From contig CM066039.1 of assembly GCA_033557465.1 (NCBI GenBank), positions 49,753,788-49,817,787 of the forward strand: a stretch of 64,000 nucleotides of DNA, in the 5' to 3' direction. The first letter of the stretch is position 1; the number at the start of each line of letters is the position of its first letter. A program made the position numbers and the translations under genes. Positions 1-10,460 of this stretch are shown here, piece by piece. The notes beneath the pieces were generated by a model. The model searched no databases. It saw only the letters and a program-made list of their open reading frames with translations, and was not told where the DNA came from. This DNA comes from Ichthyophis bannanicus (lineage: Eukaryota > Chordata > Amphibia > Gymnophiona > Ichthyophiidae).

Positions 1-1
1 G

Positions 2-194
2 CAGAGGTTCCCAACTCCGGTCCTAGTGGGCCAAACACGGTTCAGGTTTTCATGCTGTCCCTAATGAATATGCATGGTTACATTTTCATACAATGGGGGT
101 GGTGCATGTAAATGCATCTCATGCATATTTATTAGGGACATCCTGACAACCTGAATGGTGTTTGGCCCTCCAGGACAGGAGTTGGGAAACTCTG
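2..194. mobile_element. Palindromic hAT-type MITE
   Basis: The termini are CAGAGGTTCCCAACTCC and its inverted counterpart ending AACTCTG, and the two halves around the ATGAATATGCATG core are near-complementary. The right flank CTCTAGGG matches, in reverse complement, the left flank of the MITE inside copy B (CCCTAGAG). This suggests the same ancestral insertion, copied along with its host TIR element. There is no coding capacity; a hAT transposase would have to act in trans. Confidence 0.75.
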
Positions 195-344
195 CTCTAG
201 GGATTGCACATGTTTATGGTGTATGTGCTCTATAGGGTACAATATAGGTGTTTATGGTGTGTTTCTTTTATCAGCAATAAAGACTCTGTCTTTATTACCA
301 CGGTTTAGTACTAGGTAAAATATGGGGACTTGGTCTGCAGGGGC

Positions 345-412
345 CACAGCTGGGACTTGAACCTGTGGCCTTCTGCCCCTGAATATACTGGCTGTGTGTA
401 CTGCACCAAACT
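345..412 (-). other. tRNA-like module (A and B box-like) inside copy A
   Basis: Read on the minus strand there is a TGGTGCAGTAC stretch (A-box-like, last base off consensus) followed after about 35 bases by GGTTCAAGTCC, a perfect B box. The same module occurs in copies B, D and E. It does not fold as a complete tRNA by eye, so it is better seen as a tRNA-derived or pol III promoter-like fragment than as a tRNA gene. Confidence 0.5.
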
Positions 413-1497
413 GTTGTCACAGAGGCACCTCATTCCCTGGGGATACCATGACTGTTCATCAGACAGACCTTGTCTGTTGTAGTGCACGGCACCCACCTGA
501 ACAGGGCTTGGCCTTTTTGTGTTGTGGGCAGATGCCACTGCCCCCTCCACCACCAGCACCCATTCGCCACCATGCTGACATGCCCTTATGGTGGTGGTGC
601 TGGTGGTGCGCAGTCCCAGGCCATCCAGTGTGCTGTTAGGCAGCTGCCTATGGTGTGGGATCTGGGGTAGGGGTGCCTACGTAGACATCTGCGCTTCCCC
701 CCGGCACTGCCTGTCACTGTTATGTGGCCTTTGGAGTACCTGCTGGGTGATGTTCCCTGGGACACTGTGGGACACACACCCGTGGGCATGTTTGACCTTG
801 GTCAGTTGCTGGTTTGCTGATTTGCAGTTTCTGTGTTCCTATGTGCCACCTAGGCATATGCCTAGTCCACCCTGTGCCCCAGCTGCCCCACTGCATGTCC
901 CGCCTGCAGCCCCCTGTACCCCATTTGCAGCCTCACCGTCGTGTCCTTTGTACTTGGCCACTATGCTGCTGCTGCACATGTATCACTACTATCACTTTTC
1001 TTGGTCTCCCTGGCTTTGCTGTACATTGCTGACTGAAATGGTTTCTCTCTCCTGCAAATGTGCCTCTAGCGCCAGGTTTTCACTGGTGCTAATTTTCAGA
1101 CCTTCATTTCACGGCGTTAGTGTGCATGGAGCCTCTCCCCGCCCACTCTCCGCCCACTCTCTGCCCATTGACCCCTTATCTCCGCCCCTGGGGAGCCTTA
1201 ATCTGCCCTCTGGGGAGCCTTACTCCACCCTCTGCGCACCTTAACGCCGCCGGAGACATTATCGCACGATACGTGACGTTCTTGCGCAGTAATGCGCCAT
1301 TATCGCACGATAACATTACGTATCACGCAATAATGTCGCAACTGTGACATTAGCGCCGTTAGTAAACATACCCCATAGTCAATCTGTAGACCCCCATGAC
1401 TCACCCGCCTTTCTCTTTAGTTCACAAAAGAAAGAAAAAAAGGAATGATTTTTTTCAAGATGGACAAGTCGTGGAAGGGTAGAGGGAACACTCATTC

Positions 1498-1815
1498 GTG
1501 AACATACTACGGGAACCAGCAGGAATTCACATCAAGGGACAGGGGGAGAGGAAGAGGAAGGGATCAGGGATATCTAGACAAGAAAGAGATGAGAAGAGAC
1601 CATTCGGACTCGAGAGATCATCACAACAGATTTTAAATCAGGGTGTGATTAATCTCTCAGATTCCGTTCTTACTGATCAAGAAATTTTGGTGCTCAATAA
1701 GGGTTTATCTTTTGTACCTACTCGGACATATGACTCCTTTGACACATGTATTGATTTATACAAATTTTTTAGAAAGATCAAAATAATGGATTTTTTCGCT
1801 AATAAGCCAGACTAG
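1498..1815 (+). pseudogene. PLE polyprotein, N-terminal fragment
   Basis: A 105-residue open stretch. Its second half contains NLSDSVLTDQEILVLNKGLSF, which resembles the region upstream of the RT in vertebrate PLEs, where a short leader precedes the catalytic core. It ends at a stop (1813-1815), after which the same protein continues in another frame through FEKEVFKRIEQLEESRHAPF at about 1890-1950. No catalytic residues lie here. Frame breaks on both sides show it is no longer translated as part of the full protein. Confidence 0.65.
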
Positions 1816-1859
1816 GTTGCGGATAGTTCTATTATAAAAAACCATCTACTTGGAATCCT

Positions 1860-2734
1860 CCGTGTTCTAATAATTCACTTATTGATTCATTTGAGAAGGA
1901 GGTATTCAAAAGGATTGAGCAATTGGAAGAGAGCAGGCACGCTCCATTTTACAGTTTGAGTAAGGCAGAAAAGGCAGCCGTTACATCACTCCAAGCTAAT
2001 CCTCACATAGGAATAAAACCGGCAGATAAAAGAGGAGTGGTGGTTGTAATGAACCACATTGACTATATAGATGAGATTAATAGACAGTTACGTCACAGAA
2101 ACTTCTCTGAAAGATTACACTGGGATCCCACGGTTCCCCTTAAAAGAAGTATTGACTGCTTGATCCAGACAGGATATCTCACCAAAAAGAGCTTGATTTT
2201 CTAATCGTATCACATTTCATCATGCCCACAATTTATGTATTGCCAAAAATTCATAAATCTCTGGCAAAACTACCAGGACGTCCAATCATCTTGGCAACTG
2301 GGTCCCTCTTTGAGCCCGTTTCACAATTTTTAGATGTTCTTTTATGCCCCTTTGTAGTGGCTTCATCATCATACATACGTGATTCGTCTCATTTTATTAA
2401 CACCTTCAAAGGTTTTAAGGGTTATCATAATGAGTTGACAATGGTCACCCTAGATAACACATCCCTGTACACAAATGTACCACAGCTGGAGGCACTCCAA
2501 GTATTAGAAGATGTTTTGCTTAAGCGACCATATCCCCATAGATTACCAACAGCTTTCTTGATGCAATTGGCTACCTTGGCCCTTGCAGAACATTTTTTTT
2601 GTTTTAGAGAAATTTATTTTAAACAGATTAAGGGTGTAGCAGTGGGCTCTTCAATGGCCCCTGTTGTAGCCAACTTATATGTAGCCGATTATGAAAAAAA
2701 ACATTTGATCGTTAGAGACTTTTCTTCTAGATAA
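1860..2734 (+). pseudogene. PLE reverse transcriptase core, frame-broken
   Basis: Residues from about 1923 on read PHIGIKPADKRGVVVVMN (the KPADKG-type PLE motif). A stop then interrupts at 2202. The frame from 2222 reads MPTIYVLPKIHKSL, then LDNTSLYTN at residues 77-85 (the motif A aspartate context) and GVAVGSSMAPVVANLY at residues 138-153 (the motif B region). The frame is cut at about 2733 by foreign sequence. The YIDD motif appears downstream at 3010-3021. The order and spacing of motifs fit a PLE RT rather than a LINE or LTR RT. At least one frame break and one insertion lie in it, so it is inactive. Confidence 0.85.
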
Positions 2735-2970
2735 GTGTTAGGTAGTGAGTTGGGATAGTTAAAAGGGGTTTTGGTTTACTTTCCGGGTTAACTCAGGCCT
2801 CTGATGTTCTCCTTGATGTGGACTTTAGCATCCTAGCAGGCTTAATTTCTAGTGGTTTTTTTCTTTTTTGGATGAGTTTCTTGTTCTTTTGATTGTACTG
2901 TAAGATGCTGTTCCTTTCTTTTTTCTTGTATATGTATGCAAGTAAATGTATAATAAAAAAAAAATTGGTT
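2735..2970 (+). mobile_element. L1-like 3' end inserted in the PLE RT
   Basis: Non-coding sequence splits the RT between VRDFSS and PYKNNVRLWCRYIDDMF. It ends in AATAAAAAAAAAA at about 2950-2965, as expected for a 5'-truncated retrotransposed 3' UTR with a poly-A tail. No clear target-site duplication could be read by eye. The assignment to L1 rests only on the tail style; a retrotransposed transcript is the alternative. Confidence 0.5.
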
Positions 2971-2976
2971 GGTTGT

Positions 2977-3240
2977 CCTTACAAGAACAATGTCAGATTA
3001 TGGTGTAGATACATAGATGACATGTTCATGGTATGGGATGGCGATTGAAACTTTTGGAATCCTTTGTAAAATCAATTAAAACGTTTGACAATAATTTACA
3101 ATTTGAATTGTCCTCCAGCAAAGTGTCAGCATCATAGTTAGACATCCTAGTCAAGAAAGGGCCAGAAGGTTTTTTGATGGATTTATAGAAACCAGCTTTT
3201 ATATTATTCAAGTTATCATAATCATTCACTAAAGTATAAT
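2977..3240 (+). pseudogene. PLE RT, motif C and distal part
   Basis: The RT resumes with PYKNNVRLWCRYIDDMF. The YIDD catalytic aspartates are at 3010-3021. A frameshift follows at about 3045, then FVKSIKTFDNNLQFELSSSK and LDILVKKGPEGFL, the conserved post-catalytic region in which the protein normally runs into the connector. Stops replace residues at several points. It is contiguous in sense with the fragments on both sides. Confidence 0.8.
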
Positions 3241-3299
3241 CTTCCCGTAAGTCAGTTTTTATGAGTAAAGAGGATATGCTTAAAACAAACGGATTTTGA

Positions 3300-4062
3300 G
3301 AGACACGCCTATGACCTTAGGAATCATTTTTTAGCTAGAGGTTATCCACGCACCAGTATACAGCGCGCTTATTCACGTGCAAAAGCCACAGATAGGATGT
3401 CTCTTTTAAAGAAGTCAGAATGCAGGCCTCATAACAACATTGTGTGCCCTTTGATTTTTTCTGAACTTTCACATGACATTGGGAGAATCATTAAAGAAGA
3501 GTGGCGCATTTTACAAATTTCACTTGTGTTTGAAAAACAGGAGATTACAATTGCGCACAAAAGAAATCCTAACTTGTCCAAACATCTGGTACTCTCAGCA
3601 TTACCAGAAAGACAGAGACCACCTCGCACTAGGGGACACTTCTGTTGTGGCAAGTGCTCTGTGTGTATATATGGGCTACCTGTAAGGGAGAGGTTCATAC
3701 ATCCTACTACTAAAGAGATGTTTCTCTTTCTGACTTTTCCAATTGTGCAATGGAGAATGTTATCTATGTGACAATTTGCCCATGTAACAAGCTGTATATC
3801 GTGAAAACTAAGAGGGATCATAGAACACCGGAGATGCATCCGTAGACAATTACAGGATAAACCCCTAGTTAGCCATTGGTCTGAAAAGGTACACCTTATT
3901 TCAGACCTCAAGTTCTTTGTTCTCAAGGTCTTCAGGGCCAATTGGCGTGGTGGTGATCTGGACAAAACATTACTAAGAATGGAACAAAAGTATATTTTTC
4001 GGATGGGTACATTGGCCCCATTGGGCCTCAGTCAGAATAATGACTATTCTGTTTTTCTCTAA
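3300..4062 (+). pseudogene. PLE connector and GIY-YIG endonuclease, degenerate
   Basis: Frames read FLARGYPRTSIQRAYSRAKA (connector), then 3397-3771 with the Cys-rich CCGKCSVCIYG stretch, then after a frameshift NVIYVTICPCNKLYIVKTKR at about 3756-3815. That last block is the GIY-YIG core. The usual YIGKT is here YIVKT, so the glycine is replaced. The C-terminal tail continues through LRMEQKYIFRMGTLAPLG to about 4062. This domain makes the target nick in GIY-YIG PLEs; with the lost glycine and frameshifts it should be inactive. Confidence 0.8.
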
Positions 4063-4229
4063 ATCTCTTGTGCTCCTCCTGTTTTTATGGTACTTGATCG
4101 TCACTTTCATTTTTCAATATTTTAATATTTTATGATCTATTTATCTCACTATTGTTATATATTTTCTGCTTGCTTTTTAACCTGGTTTTCGTGCAGTTCT
4201 CCTTCTTTCACTATATTCTTGTTTTATTT

Positions 4230-4760
4230 TCTCAGGGCCCTTTTCCGATCAGGACGTCCATGCCCCTGTGCGCCCGATCGGAATCAGATGCACAGGGGGC
4301 AGACACAATTCTGATCCCGCAGGGCATGTCTAGCCCTGTGGGATTAGAATTGCAACTAGGCCTGTACATGCAGGCCGGGATCTGATTCCGGTTGACCTGC
4401 ACGTACAGGCCTCTACCCGGCTAACTCAGTCAAGGCTCCTGAATGGAGCCATGGTGCCATGGCGTCCTGTTACCATTGCACTGCGGGATCAGAATTGTGG
4501 AGCCGCAATCCATGGCCGCCAACCTGTTCTTCAATTCCCCGCAGCCAGGGTTGGGCTGCAGGTATTCACCTGAACCCCCTCTGACCCCTTCCGCTGCCCA
4601 GGACTGCTGTCCCCCGCCTTCTAGGGGAACCTATTCCACCTTAGAGGTGGAATAAGTTCCCCGTTCAGTCTGCCAGCCCCGGACATACAGGGCCGACATC
4701 GGAATCGGCCCTGTACATCCGGGGCCATGGACCGCGCACTGCCCGCCTAACTCCACCTCC
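4230..4760. repeat. GC-rich multi-hairpin repeat, copy 1
   Basis: A chain of short inverted repeats is visible: around 4310-4352 (TTCTGATCCCGCAGGG against CCCTGTGGGATTAGAA), around 4360-4410 (GTACATGCAGG against CCTGCACGTAC) and around 4690-4722 (ACAGGGCCGA against TCGGCCCTGT). The motif CCATGGCGTCCTGTTACC at 4458-4475 recurs, inverted and slightly varied, near 11718, 29618 and 33212. It has no coding potential. I infer a non-autonomous foldback or MITE-like family; termini are not certain. Confidence 0.6.
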
Positions 4761-4889
4761 ACACCACCCCTTTCCCACCCCATCTATACTCCTTGTACAA
4801 ACATCTTATTCGTATGGGGAGGTTAGCCACGGACGCAGAGGGTGCCAAATGACCCCATTAGTTTTTAAATTATTCATTTTAAGGCCTAT

Positions 4890-5035
4890 CCCTTTTTCCC
4901 CTGTCCCCCCTTCCTTTCCTTTCTCTCCCCTCTCTTCCTCTACCCTCCCCACTCCCCCCTCCCTCCTTCCCCTCTTCCCCTCCTCCCCTCTTTTCTCTCT
5001 CCTTTCCCCCACACCCCTTTCTTTCCCCTAAGACA
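4890..5035. repeat. Pyrimidine-rich tract (C/T)
   Basis: A nearly pure C/T strand of about 145 bases, with similar tracts at 5255-5300, 6325-6541 and 9775-9990. Open frames here (serine/proline/leucine or glutamate/glycine/arginine runs) come from composition, not from genes. Confidence 0.85.
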
Positions 5036-6324
5036 GTCCTTCCTATATATTGCAAAATTATGTTTATTCTTCTTATGAACTTATCAATTCAGCTATTGCT
5101 GGCTAGACTGCGCTGAGTAACAAAATGGTTTACTTTATATGTACCCTCGTTGCATTATAAGAAAAAAGTGCACTGGTTCCTCCATTGTTTGATGTTTCAG
5201 CTTCTGATGAGCAGTTATAGATTACATCCAATGTTGAGATAGTGGTGACCTTCCACCCCTCCCTTTTCTCTCCCCTCCTTTCTTCCCCTCCCCTCTCCAC
5301 CCAGGGCTTATCCTATTGCTTGAATTTTCAGTTCCTTGTTCTAAAATAATTCATCACTCCTTTTTTTTTTTAGAAATCAGCAAAAATCTCTTCATAAAGA
5401 TATGTGCAGTGTTTTTGCCGCAAGCAACAATATTTTGTAATGTTCGTGGAGGTTTGAATTATATGGAAGGAAGTTAGGAGAATGTTACCCTTTTATATTA
5501 ACAATAAAAATCCTCTGGTTAGCACCACACACGTTTTTTCAGTCTACAAATCTGTCACTTCCGGCATCTCCATCGATTTGCTTTTTATGCAGTATCATGG
5601 CAACCCCTTTTTTGGCACCAATTTTGCCTTTAATATGCCGGCTCGGCGTCTTTTTCACTACTGCTTCTGTCTACAACGCTGTGCACCGTTTTGGAAGGAC
5701 CCACGGTGCCGGGGTAAGAATGCGATAACCTTTCAAAAGGTTCTGAACCAACATACATGGGTACAACATGCAGGTTTCTAGTGGTAATCTTTCTTTATAA
5801 AAATCTTCTTAACTAAGAGTCCGGTCATGGGAGCAGGGACATACAAAATTCTTACAAGATGACTGTAAATACATCGAAGGGGTTTTTGAAAGCGGTAGTT
5901 TTGGAGATGTTAAAGCATTCTGTTCCTTGTATAGAGCTCATTATCCCATCTTGAAGGTTTAATATCAGCATCAGCACTTTATCTGTAGATGTTAGGGGCT
6001 GTTATATCTTCTGCTTGGCATGGCTGATTATATTAGAATCTGCGAAAGGGTATCTGGATATGTGGGTTGGAAAGAAGAAGACTGTGCACAACAAGTATGC
6101 TCTAAGCACCTCAACAAAGAATTTGTTTAGTTTATGGTTCATTTGTGTCCAGGATGCTAATGTTTATAAATCTTTCTAATCTTTACAATTTGTTTTTGCA
6201 TAGTTTTATGAAAGACGTCTAACAGGAATTTCTACAACGTAGGACTGTTTGAGTGGAAAGATATACACCACAGGTGCCTTTTATATGCTTTTCTATATGT
6301 TTTTGTATGTTTTAGCTATAGTTT
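5036..6324. other. Unassigned AT-rich stretch, perhaps PLE-derived UTR
   Basis: No gene or clear repeat family is recognised. An open stretch at 5482-5781 (99 residues) has no motif I know. Position downstream of the PLE and its low GC make a PLE 3' region possible, but nothing proves it. A C/T-rich patch sits at 5255-5300. Confidence 0.3.
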
Positions 6325-6541
6325 GCTTCTCCTTCTCTTCCTTACTCCACCCTCTTTTCCCCCTCCCCATCCTTCGCTCACCCCCCTTCTCCTCCCTTCC
6401 TTTCCCTTCTTTCCTCTCGCCTCCTTCCCCTTCCCCTTCTTTCCCTCCCCTTTTTCCCCTTCATCCCCTCCCTTCCCTTCTCCCCCCTTCCTCCCCCCCC
6501 CCACTTCCCTCCTCTCCAAGTCTTTCTCTCCTTCCCCCCTG
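6325..6541. repeat. Pyrimidine-rich tract (C/T)
   Basis: About 215 bases almost entirely C and T, including a run of ten C at about 6493-6502. It could adopt a triplex in vitro; it is not coding. Confidence 0.85.
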
Positions 6542-8100
6542 AATGATAGGACCTTCTTTCTGTTATTAAGTTCGTTTTTAAGAGTTTAGCATTTTATATA
6601 TAGTCCTCATCATATTTAATATTTGTGTTTAGATGTTTATGACTTGTTTATTTTTAATTCTCTTATTCACAATGGTCTTAACATGCCTAGTTACTTTATT
6701 TGTTTTATGACTGATCTAGCACATCTGTGTCTGTATTTATTTGTTAGACAGCATTTATTACTGCTGTTTTACAAACTTTTTTAGAATTATTATTTATATA
6801 TAAGATATGTTGGTAATGTATTTTAGCCAGGGATTTTAGACATCTGCCTTTTAGTTTAGTATTATTTGATTGTTTATTTTTTTAACTTATTTATTGATTG
6901 TGTCTTATCTGAATTTTTATGTATGTTTCACAACACAGCGTTCTGCTGAAACACAGTTCATGTAGGGTCTAGAGGTGTTGGTATTCCAACCTCTTGAACT
7001 TGTTGGTCTTAGTAGATTATTTCTGAGTATCTCGCTTCTTTGTGTGCCCTACAAAGAGCCAGGACATGGATGCAGAGGTACAGGGGCACGGTCCATGCTT
7101 GTCAGACAGAAAAGTCTTACATCTGAGGATCCCTAACTGTCATACATTCTACATATATTGTAGTCAGCAATTTGGCAGTGTCCTCTGCATTCCAATAAGT
7201 TCCTATTACACTATCCATGGCCTTCAACAGTCACTGTAAGGTGTTCAGATCTAGATTTGTACAATCCTTTCCCCTTCTTCCCTTCCTTGGTCATTACACA
7301 TCACACCTGTATTAGATAGCATTTGCTACTGTGGGCCAGATATATGTATAACACATGCACACATGTGATATTGGCATCAGGGATATCCTAATGAAATTTA
7401 CCACTCTTGGCAGGCCTTCAGTACAGACCCCCGCACATCATCTCACCTCGGAGAAGAGGCATAGATGTACCACTGCATATCTTGTGGGGGGTCCAGGACT
7501 TCCAAGTTTCAGCACACAGAACCATGACCTGTGATCCACACAGACTCCCCCCCAAGCCAAAGTATTGTCAATCACCATCAGCTTCATTCATGCCAATTGC
7601 TTCGATATGCTACATGCATTTCCCCTCAGGACTGGCCTCTCCCAAACCCTGGCCTTCATACACAACTTCCATCCCCCCTCTGACAGGATATGGACTATGG
7701 GATTTCTTCGAGAGCACTGCTTCGCTTCTGCAACTGTGAAACATGCAGAGACTTTGCTGGCATTGTAGCCAGGCTGGACAAAAGTGGCAAGATCACTCCA
7801 TAGCCTTCCATGAGAGTCAGAGGTGCTGCACCTTGTAGTGGATTGGCAGTGATGCTAACTGCAAGCTTCAGGCCCTGCACTCTGCTGTATGTGTGTCTCA
7901 CTCTGACCGACAAACTTGCTGCACTAGAAGCTCCCTCCACTCCCTCTATTTTCTGTGGCTGGTGAGCTGGCTGGGACATAAAGGCAAACACATCACCCTA
8001 ACAGTGTGCCACGAGAAGGAAGGATGGAGGTCTGGCATCTTTGGTGTCCTGCAGCAAAACTGAAACAAGTTGAAAAGTTCAGACTTTAAAGTGACACACA
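6542..8100. other. Unassigned stretch
   Basis: The AT-rich part (6542-6920) shows nothing. At about 6925-6990 there is GCTGAAACACAGTTCATG, which loosely resembles the GAAACAC... tails of PLEs (compare 27715-27760), so a PLE terminus is possible. From 7000 to 8100 no gene or repeat is recognised; frames of 98-110 residues here have no recognisable motif. Confidence 0.3.
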
Positions 8101-8159
8101 ATGGTGCATTTCCCTCACTCAAAGGGAAGTGTCATGGGGGGAGGGGGTCCGTGAATAAT

Positions 8160-8745
8160 TGTGTGTCAATTGGTGTGTGTGTTTGTGACTTTCTCTGTGT
8201 CTTAGAGACTGGCAGAGGCTACATACACACGTGTGTGTGTGTGTGTGTGTGTGCGCACCATGGGGACTGTCAGGTGCTAAATACATGTGTGTGTGAATGT
8301 CAGTGTGTGTCATGGGGCCTGTTGGGGGCTATGTGTGTGTCTGTGTCATGGAGTGTCAGGGGCTGAATGCATATGTGTCTGTGTGCAATGAGAAGTGTCA
8401 GGGCAGGGTAGTATATGTTACTCTTTGTCCGAGACTGTGTGTGCATGTGAAACAGCACACTCACAGCATCAAAAAGTGATATATTTCCCCTTCCTTCATT
8501 TGCACAATTATGCATAACTGGGTGGGAGGGTTTGTGTGTGGAGGAAGAGTTCAAAGAGAGATAATAAAGTGGGTCTTGTTATGGTAGTAGAGACTGAATG
8601 AGGAATCTTTATAGCTAGTGTTGTCTATATATATATCTCGCTCTTCAGCTAGTGGATGTGTAGTGCAGGTGTGGTGCCTGTGTGTTTGTATATGTGATGC
8701 AATGTAGAGGTGGGATACCTGACTGTGTGTATGTTTATGTTTATG
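8160..8745. repeat. GT-rich microsatellite and minisatellite DNA
   Basis: Contains a (GT)n run at about 8232-8254 and diffuse repeats of GTGTGTGT...TGTCAGGGGCT type between 8160 and 8440, then CAGGTGTGGTGCCTGTGTG-like repeats at 8650-8740. The same style resumes after the LINE at 9550-9720, so the LINE seems to have landed inside a GT-rich array. Confidence 0.7.
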
Positions 8746-9550
8746 TTTATTAAAACTTTTTATACCGCCCAATACAATTAGCATCTGGGCGGTTCACAAT
8801 ACATAAAATCAATTTAAAAAAAAATGTTAAAAGAGAGAGAGCTGCGAAAAAGAGCCAGAAAATGGAACGCCATAAAATTAAAGAAAAAGGGATAGAAACA
8901 GAGAAACAGATTGGGGGATAAAGATGGGTAACAAGAGGAAAGAAAAGGGGGATGACAACAACAACAACAAAGAAGAATAATATAAGACATGGGTAAGGGG
9001 TATGCTGTCAGAGGCCTAGAGGGGGGGGGGGGGGGGAAAGATGGGACCGGGAAAGGAAGGTTAAAGGCAGAGCAGAAAAGATGGGTTTTAAGGTTAGTTT
9101 TAAAGGACGGGTAGGAGGTTTCTAAGCGTAGAGAGGGGGGAAGGGAGTTCCAGAGCCTTGGACCAAGAAAAAAGAAAGCGGAAGACCGAGTAGATTCTAG
9201 GTGCGCTTGGGAGGGAGGGGGTAGAAACATACGGTTAGCGTGGATAGACCGGAGAGAACGATGGGGGGTATGAAGGTGAACCAAGCTAGAAAGATATAGG
9301 GGGATACCTGAATGGATCACCCTGTGAACAAAAATAAGAATTTTGAATTGAACACGAAAGACAACAGGAAGCCAATGAAAGTGTATTAACAGAGGAGTGA
9401 CATGATCGAACCGTGAAGCATGAGAAAGGACACGAACAGCAGCATTTTGAACACGTTGAAGACGACAAAGTTGGGATTGGGGAAGACCAGCGAGACAAAC
9501 ATTACAGTAGTCAAGACGAGACATAACAAGGGATATAATGAGAGTATGGG
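8745..9550 (-). pseudogene. L2/CR1-group LINE, 3' end of ORF2 and tail
   Basis: The minus-strand frame 9590-8814 encodes SRLDYCNVCLAGLPQSQL, then FDHVTPLLIHFHWLPV, then FLGPRLWNSLPPSLR and FKTNLKTHLF. These are the C-terminal landmarks of the L2-type LINE reverse transcriptase protein (post-RT region). The catalytic RT core is missing, so this is a 5'-truncated insertion, the usual product of incomplete target-primed reverse transcription. The 3' UTR ends near 8745 with a TTTATGTTTATG-type repeat tail. The conserved part is still one open frame, which suggests moderate age. Confidence 0.85.
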
Positions 9551-9602
9551 TAGTGTGGGGGTGGGGTTCCTGAGTTTGTGCATGCTGCATGAGTCAGATG
9601 CC

Positions 9603-9640
<38 letters not shown>

Positions 9641-9720
9641 GGCTGCATGGGGTGGGGTGCCTATGAGTCTATGTTTGTGTGGTGTGGGGAAGAGATGGCT
9701 GTATATGTGGTGCAGGGCTA
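9550..9720. repeat. GT-rich array, right part, with (GT)n
   Basis: Contains GTGTGTGT from about 9606 to 9640 and GGGTGGGGTGCCTATGAG repeats matching those left of the LINE at 8650-8740. It is the continuation of the interrupted array. Confidence 0.75.
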
Positions 9721-9774
9721 GGGTGACTGGGTGTCTTCTGGTGGGAATATGGTGGGGCAGTGTCTTTTCAAGTA

Positions 9775-9990
9775 TATTCACTGTTCCCTTTTCTCTCCTT
9801 TCTTCAACCTCCCACTCTTGCAATCTTATACCCTTCCCTGCAGACCCTCTCCTGCTGCCTCTCCCTAACAGTTCCCTTCCTACCTGTGTCCCTTCTCCCT
9901 CCTTCTTGCCCCTCATTCCCTTCCCCCTATCTTTCTTTGTTAAACCTACCGCCCCTTTACATTTGTCCCTCCTACCTCCTGTGCGTCTCT
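9775..9990. repeat. Pyrimidine-rich tract (C/T)
   Basis: About 215 C/T-rich bases. Overlapping open frames on both strands (9420-10241 and 9386-10030) cross the GT array and this tract; they are compositional and not genes. Confidence 0.75.
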
Positions 9991-10039
9991 GGCCTCTGCA
10001 ACTCCTCAGTGGCCATCCTCTCTCATTCATCCCGCAAGA

Positions 10040-10460
10040 CAGGCTGCTCCTTCAGGCTCTGAAGAAGGCTGGAGAGCAGCATATTGGTGTTCTGCTTATC
10101 GTTCCACAGGACAAGCTGTTCCCATGGGCACTGCACACTACTGCGCTACTGGCTGCGATGGCCTTCTTCAGAGACTGTGGGAGTAGCCTGTCCCACGGGA
10201 TGAAGAAGAGAAGAAGGCAGCAATCACGGAGAGCAGTATAATGGTATGCAGTACCCGCAGGAACAGCCTAGCCCATGGACGGACGAGCAGAACACCGATA
10301 CACTGCTCTCCGCGATCGCAGCCTTCTTTAGTCCACGGGTCAGGTTGCTCCCTTGGGCATTGAAGAGGGCTATGATCGCAGCCAGCAGCCCACTGGTGTT
10401 CTGCTCTTTGGCCCGCGGAATAGGCTGTTCCCATGGGCAATGAACACCATTGTGCTGCGT
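10040..10460. repeat. Degenerate tandem array, unit about 65-80 bases
   Basis: A motif like GGCTGTTCCCATGGGCACTG recurs, in both orientations, near 10045, 10120, 10185, 10265, 10345 and 10425. GCGATCGCAGCCTTCTT and its variants lie between. The CCCATGGG cores are palindromic. No protein function is suggested. Confidence 0.5.

Larger units (their letters stand above)
1..1374 (+). mobile_element. TIR element family, copy A (right part only)
   Basis: The right end at 1374 reads TTAGTAAACATACCCC, the same inverted terminus found in copies B to E. The left end lies outside the window. Inside, in order, are a hAT MITE (2-194), a tRNA-like module on the minus strand (345-412), a long GC-rich middle, a terminal block of CCGCCCACTCTC-like repeats (about 1130-1240), and a terminal zone rich in CG and in TTATCGCACGATAA-like palindromes. 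The flanking bases after the end are ATA, consistent with the 3-bp A/T duplications of the other copies. No transposase frame is visible; open frames across 390-1350 are not conserved as proteins between copies. I infer a non-autonomous DNA transposon, possibly PIF/Harbinger-like from the TSD length. Confidence 0.75.
1438..4062 (+). mobile_element. Penelope-like retroelement (PLE), decayed
   Basis: One PLE reading order is visible in broken frames: an N-terminal region (1498-1815), an RT region (1923-2734 and 2977-3230) and a C-terminal region with a GIY-YIG type endonuclease (3397-4062). PLEs carry a telomerase-related RT, and many have this C-terminal nuclease, which nicks the target for primed reverse transcription. 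This copy has multiple stops and frameshifts and an inserted L1-like 3' end at about 2735-2970, so it is dead. A poly-A-rich stretch just upstream (1430-1445) may mark its 5' junction. Confidence 0.85.

Noticed and set aside
588..1244. 218-codon open frame that could be taken for a proline/cysteine-rich gene
   Set aside because: It runs through the interior and terminal block of TIR copy A. The corresponding frames in B, D and E are broken and not conserved as protein.
5205..5245. Hammerhead ribozyme (CTGATGAG core) as found in PLE ends
   Set aside because: CTGATGAG is present, but the required GAAA strand and flanking stems are not found nearby.
9386..10030. 214-codon minus-strand open frame
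   Set aside because: A histidine/threonine repeat from (AC)n and a lysine/glutamate run from the purine strand; only the last part is LINE coding, in a different frame from the LINE protein.
9420..10241. 273-codon open frame
   Set aside because: It crosses a LINE end, a (GT)n run (valine/cysteine repeat) and a pyrimidine tract; the frame is a composition artefact.
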